The position numbers were made by a program, and so were the translations under genes. A model generated the notes under the pieces. The model was given only the letters and a program-made list of their open reading frames with translations, had not been told where the DNA came from and searched no databases. Below, in pieces: positions 59,997 through 64,000 of a DNA stretch of 64,000 nucleotides (position 1 is the stretch's first letter; the number at the start of each line of letters is the position of its first letter). Source of the stretch: CADCVQ01 sp038260305 (GTDB taxonomy: Bacteria > Actinomycetota > Thermoleophilia > Solirubrobacterales > Solirubrobacteraceae); the NCBI GenBank assembly GCA_038260305.1, contig JBBSNY010000006.1:118202-182201 (forward strand), in the 5' to 3' direction.

Positions 59997-60170
59997 TCAG
60001 GCGGCCTTCGGCTCTCCGCGGTCGTCGCGCATGCTCTGTATCAGCGCCTCGATCTCGGCAGTGCATGACCGAACGCAGGCTTGGAATTCCTCGAAGGCCT
60101 TGCGATGGCCTTCGTCTGCCTCTGCCGCGTGCTTAGCGCGCTGACGCCGCTCCCGATCCTGCTCGTCCAT
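59997..60170 (-). CDS. 57-residue helical protein
   Basis: The frame MDEQDRERRQRAKHAAEADE, GHRKAFEEFQACVRSCTAEI, then EALIQSMRDDRGEPKAA, is entirely charged-helical with two cysteines. It shares its MDEQ start and general character with the 121-residue coiled-coil protein at 59067-59432. Function unknown. Confidence 0.5.
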   Translation of the reverse strand: MDEQDRERRQRAKHAAEADEGHRKAFEEFQACVRSCTAEIEALIQSMRDDRGEPKAA

Positions 60171-60253
60171 ACCGTCGATTGTGCCAGCTTCTCGGCGACT
60201 CCAGCCCAGTCCGCACGTCTTTGCCGCCGCAGGCCGTGTCGGTTGTCAGTTGC

Positions 60254-61137
60254 TTACAGCCCGAGGAAGAAGTCGGGCAGAACCTCGACCTCCTCGACCT
60301 TGCGGATGGTTCGCCGCACTCCCAGCTCGTACTCCTTGAGCAGATCGCAGAGCCGATCTCCGTCGATGAGATCGATCGGCGGCGCACCTTCACGCTGGGC
60401 CTCTTGCTTCGCTTCGGCCGTGAAGTTGCCCGTCGTGATGAGGAGACCTTGTCTCCGCGTCCGGCCATCGCACCGCGGAAGTCGCGCACCGCCCCCGCAC
60501 CGACGCTGCCCTTGTACCGCTTGCACTGGAAGAACACCGGAAAGCTCACCAGCGACAATCGGTACACGCCGATCCCGTCGATGCCGCCGTCCCCGCTCTT
60601 GCCCGTGACCGTCGCGCTGACGAACCCAGCTTCCCGAAGCAGCCGCCGAGCGAGTCGCTCGAACTGATCAGGAGGAACGGCGAGCAGCGCCTCGAGGAGC
60701 TGCTCTTTCCAGTCGCGGGCAGTTGTGACGGGGCCGTCGTCGAGATCTTGGCCGGCCGCTTCGTCGGGTCCGCTGGCGCTCTTGAGCTTCTCCCTGCGCG
60801 TCGCTCTCAGCTCCGCGGTGTAGTCGGCGTGGGCCGTCGCGATCTGAGCCTTGGTCATCGCGCGTCCCGATTCCGTGGTACTCCAGACCCCACGGGTGCT
60901 GTTGATCAGCGCGCCCATTCCCTTCAGGTAGGTCCTGGCCCACGCGAGTCTGTATTCGATCTCGCTGAGCGGGCCGTCCCCGTGAACGACGGACTACTGA
61001 CCTTCGGAGAAGCCCTCGATCTGCGTGACCTTTTCGACGATCTCCTCGATCGTGCCTGAGTCTCCCATCTCGCGCACGGCTAGCAGGGTTGGCCAGAGGA
61101 GATCCTTGTACGACGGGATCTGGCCCTTCTTGGACAT
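60254..61137 (-). pseudogene. mrr: mrr-type restriction endonuclease gene, nonsense plus frameshift
   Basis: The reading order is MSKKGQIPSYKDLLWPTLLA, EEIVEKVTQIEGFSEGQ, an in-frame TAG at 60994-60996, then in the same frame EIEYRLAWARTYLKGMGALI, RGVWSTTESG, and the nuclease core TGKSGDGGIDGIGVYRLSLV, VFFQCKRYKGSVGAGAVRDF and RGAMAGRGDK. Near 60447 a one-base loss shifts to the frame GLLITTGNFTAEAKQEAQRE and GAPPIDLIDGDRLCDLLKEY, ending VLPDFFLGL. Mrr proteins are type IV enzymes that cut modified DNA. The catalytic D and QxK are kept, but the gene is inactivated twice. Confidence 0.8.
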
Positions 61138-61199
61138 ATGACCGCACGCTACAGCGCTCCACGGCGGCGAGGTTGGGGCAGCTCTGTGGCGAGGTCCGC

Positions 61200-61550
61200 C
61201 TACTCGGCGTCCTCCGGCAGGGCGTCCGGGTAGGCGATGACCTCGACCTGGTGGTCGCCCGGCGCCTCGAGGTAGAACGAGCGGGTCCCGTCGCGGTGCG
61301 GGGCGATCACGACACCGCGCTCGGCCGCGAGGCGTTCGAGCTCGGCGACCGAGACCTTGAACGCGAGGTGATCGGGGTGCTGGTCGGCCAGCACGAACGC
61401 GAGCTTCGCGCCGCCGGCTTCGAGCAGTCCCCAGCTCGCGTCGGCGTACAGAACGGTCGCTCCGGGGACCGCTGACTGCCACCACGCCAGCGCCTCCGCG
61501 ATGTCCGGGACCTGCTGCGCGAGGTGGTCGAATTGCACGCGACACAACAT
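61200..61550 (-). CDS. VOC-family protein
   Basis: A 116-residue vicinal-oxygen-chelate protein with VQFDHLAQQVPDIAEALAWW, then FVLADQHPDHLAFKVSVAEL, and a closing FYLEAPGDHQVEVIAYPD. It resembles glyoxalase-like proteins, and residues HL, DHLAF and VEV match usual metal positions. ATG 61550 or GTG 61538 could be the start. Substrate unknown. Confidence 0.8.
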   Translation of the reverse strand: MLCRVQFDHLAQQVPDIAEALAWWQSAVPGATVLYADASWGLLEAGGAKLAFVLADQHPDHLAFKVSVAELERLAAERGVVIAPHRDGTRSFYLEAPGDHQVEVIAYPDALPEDAE

Positions 61551-61653
61551 ACGCGCTACATTTCCGCTTGTCGGCCAATAGTCGCAGCCGCCCACAGAAG
61601 GGTTTCGCGCCCACATAGCGCGAGATTTCGGGCGGGGTCCGTGAGCGCCGACC

Positions 61654-61690
61654 GTCCCCTAGCGGGGACCGCATCTTCACGTGCTATCCT
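61654..61690 (+). promoter_or_regulatory. rpoB promoter region: hairpin and extended -10
   Basis: GTCCCC at 61654-61659 pairs with GGGGAC at 61664-61669 (loop TAGC). TGC-TATCCT at 61682-61690 is an extended -10 element. No good -35 is visible, which extended -10 promoters tolerate. It lies about 90 bases before the rpoB start and would give rpoB its own transcription, since rplL is 3.7 kb away. Confidence 0.45.
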
Positions 61691-61778
61691 GGACGATCCG
61701 CGCCAGAAGGCCCTTTGGCCGCGGCGCTCGCCCACCTCGCACACAGTCCCTCCTTCGACCCGTTGAGGAGTCGCCGCC

Positions 61779-64000
<2,222 letters not shown>

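Overview
This 64 kb window is chromosomal DNA of a very GC-rich bacterium, most likely an actinobacterium of the Thermoleophilia (Solirubrobacterales-like) lineage. That placement is an inference. It rests on strong third-position GC bias, the rpmG-secE-nusG-rplK-rplA-rplJ-rplL-rpoB order, a zinc-ribbon L33, an ECF42-type sigma factor paired with a YCII protein, a pair of small proteins at 28.0-28.4 kb of a kind I associate with this group, and many VOC, PadR and SEC-C type genes. The window starts inside a glycosyltransferase gene and ends inside rpoB.

Layout. 0-4 kb: GT4 glycosyltransferase end, then a polyol-dehydrogenase-like gene flanked by two paralogous proteins of unrecognised family that end in an H-x3-C-x2-C motif. 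4-7 kb: decayed secreted-protein genes, then a GAF histidine kinase/LuxR response regulator pair. 7-12 kb: AraC regulator and VOC protein, then SDR, QueA-like, fumarylacetoacetase-fold and M32 carboxypeptidase genes. 12-20 kb: ABC exporter, gingipain-like C25 peptidase with a leftover fragment of a second copy, ClpP, and an LPxTG surface protein. 20-25 kb: pgsA, folE2-type GTP cyclohydrolase, primary-type sigma factor, PD-(D/E)XK protein, tRNA-Tyr, Nudix, tRNA-Thr. 25-32 kb: a DUF6880-like protein, a truncated CocE/NonD hydrolase, a small inverted-repeat element, an SDR with a zinc ribbon, a diguanylate cyclase. 33-41 kb: carbamoyltransferase, the cbs-metB transsulfuration pair, carbonic anhydrase, FMN reductase, PadR regulator. 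42-47 kb: XRE regulator, ECF42/YCII pair, small secreted and membrane proteins.

47.5-52 kb is the most distinctive part. A guanidine-I (ykkC) riboswitch with its own intrinsic terminator stands in front of a truncated peptide-type ABC permease, two urea-carboxylase-associated proteins (carboxyguanidine deiminase type) and a protein holding only the carboxyltransferase half of a urea/guanidine carboxylase. No biotin carboxylase, biotinyl domain or allophanate hydrolase lies in the window, so the pathway here is partial.

54.6-64 kb is the ribosomal/transcription cluster. Its usual rplL-rpoB junction is broken by about 3.7 kb holding a secreted repeat protein, coiled-coil small proteins, a decayed second copy of rplL and an inactivated mrr restriction gene. 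rpoB has a candidate promoter of its own.

A recurring theme is gene decay. At least ten loci are frameshifted, truncated or internally deleted. No CRISPR array, intact transposase or complete prophage was seen.
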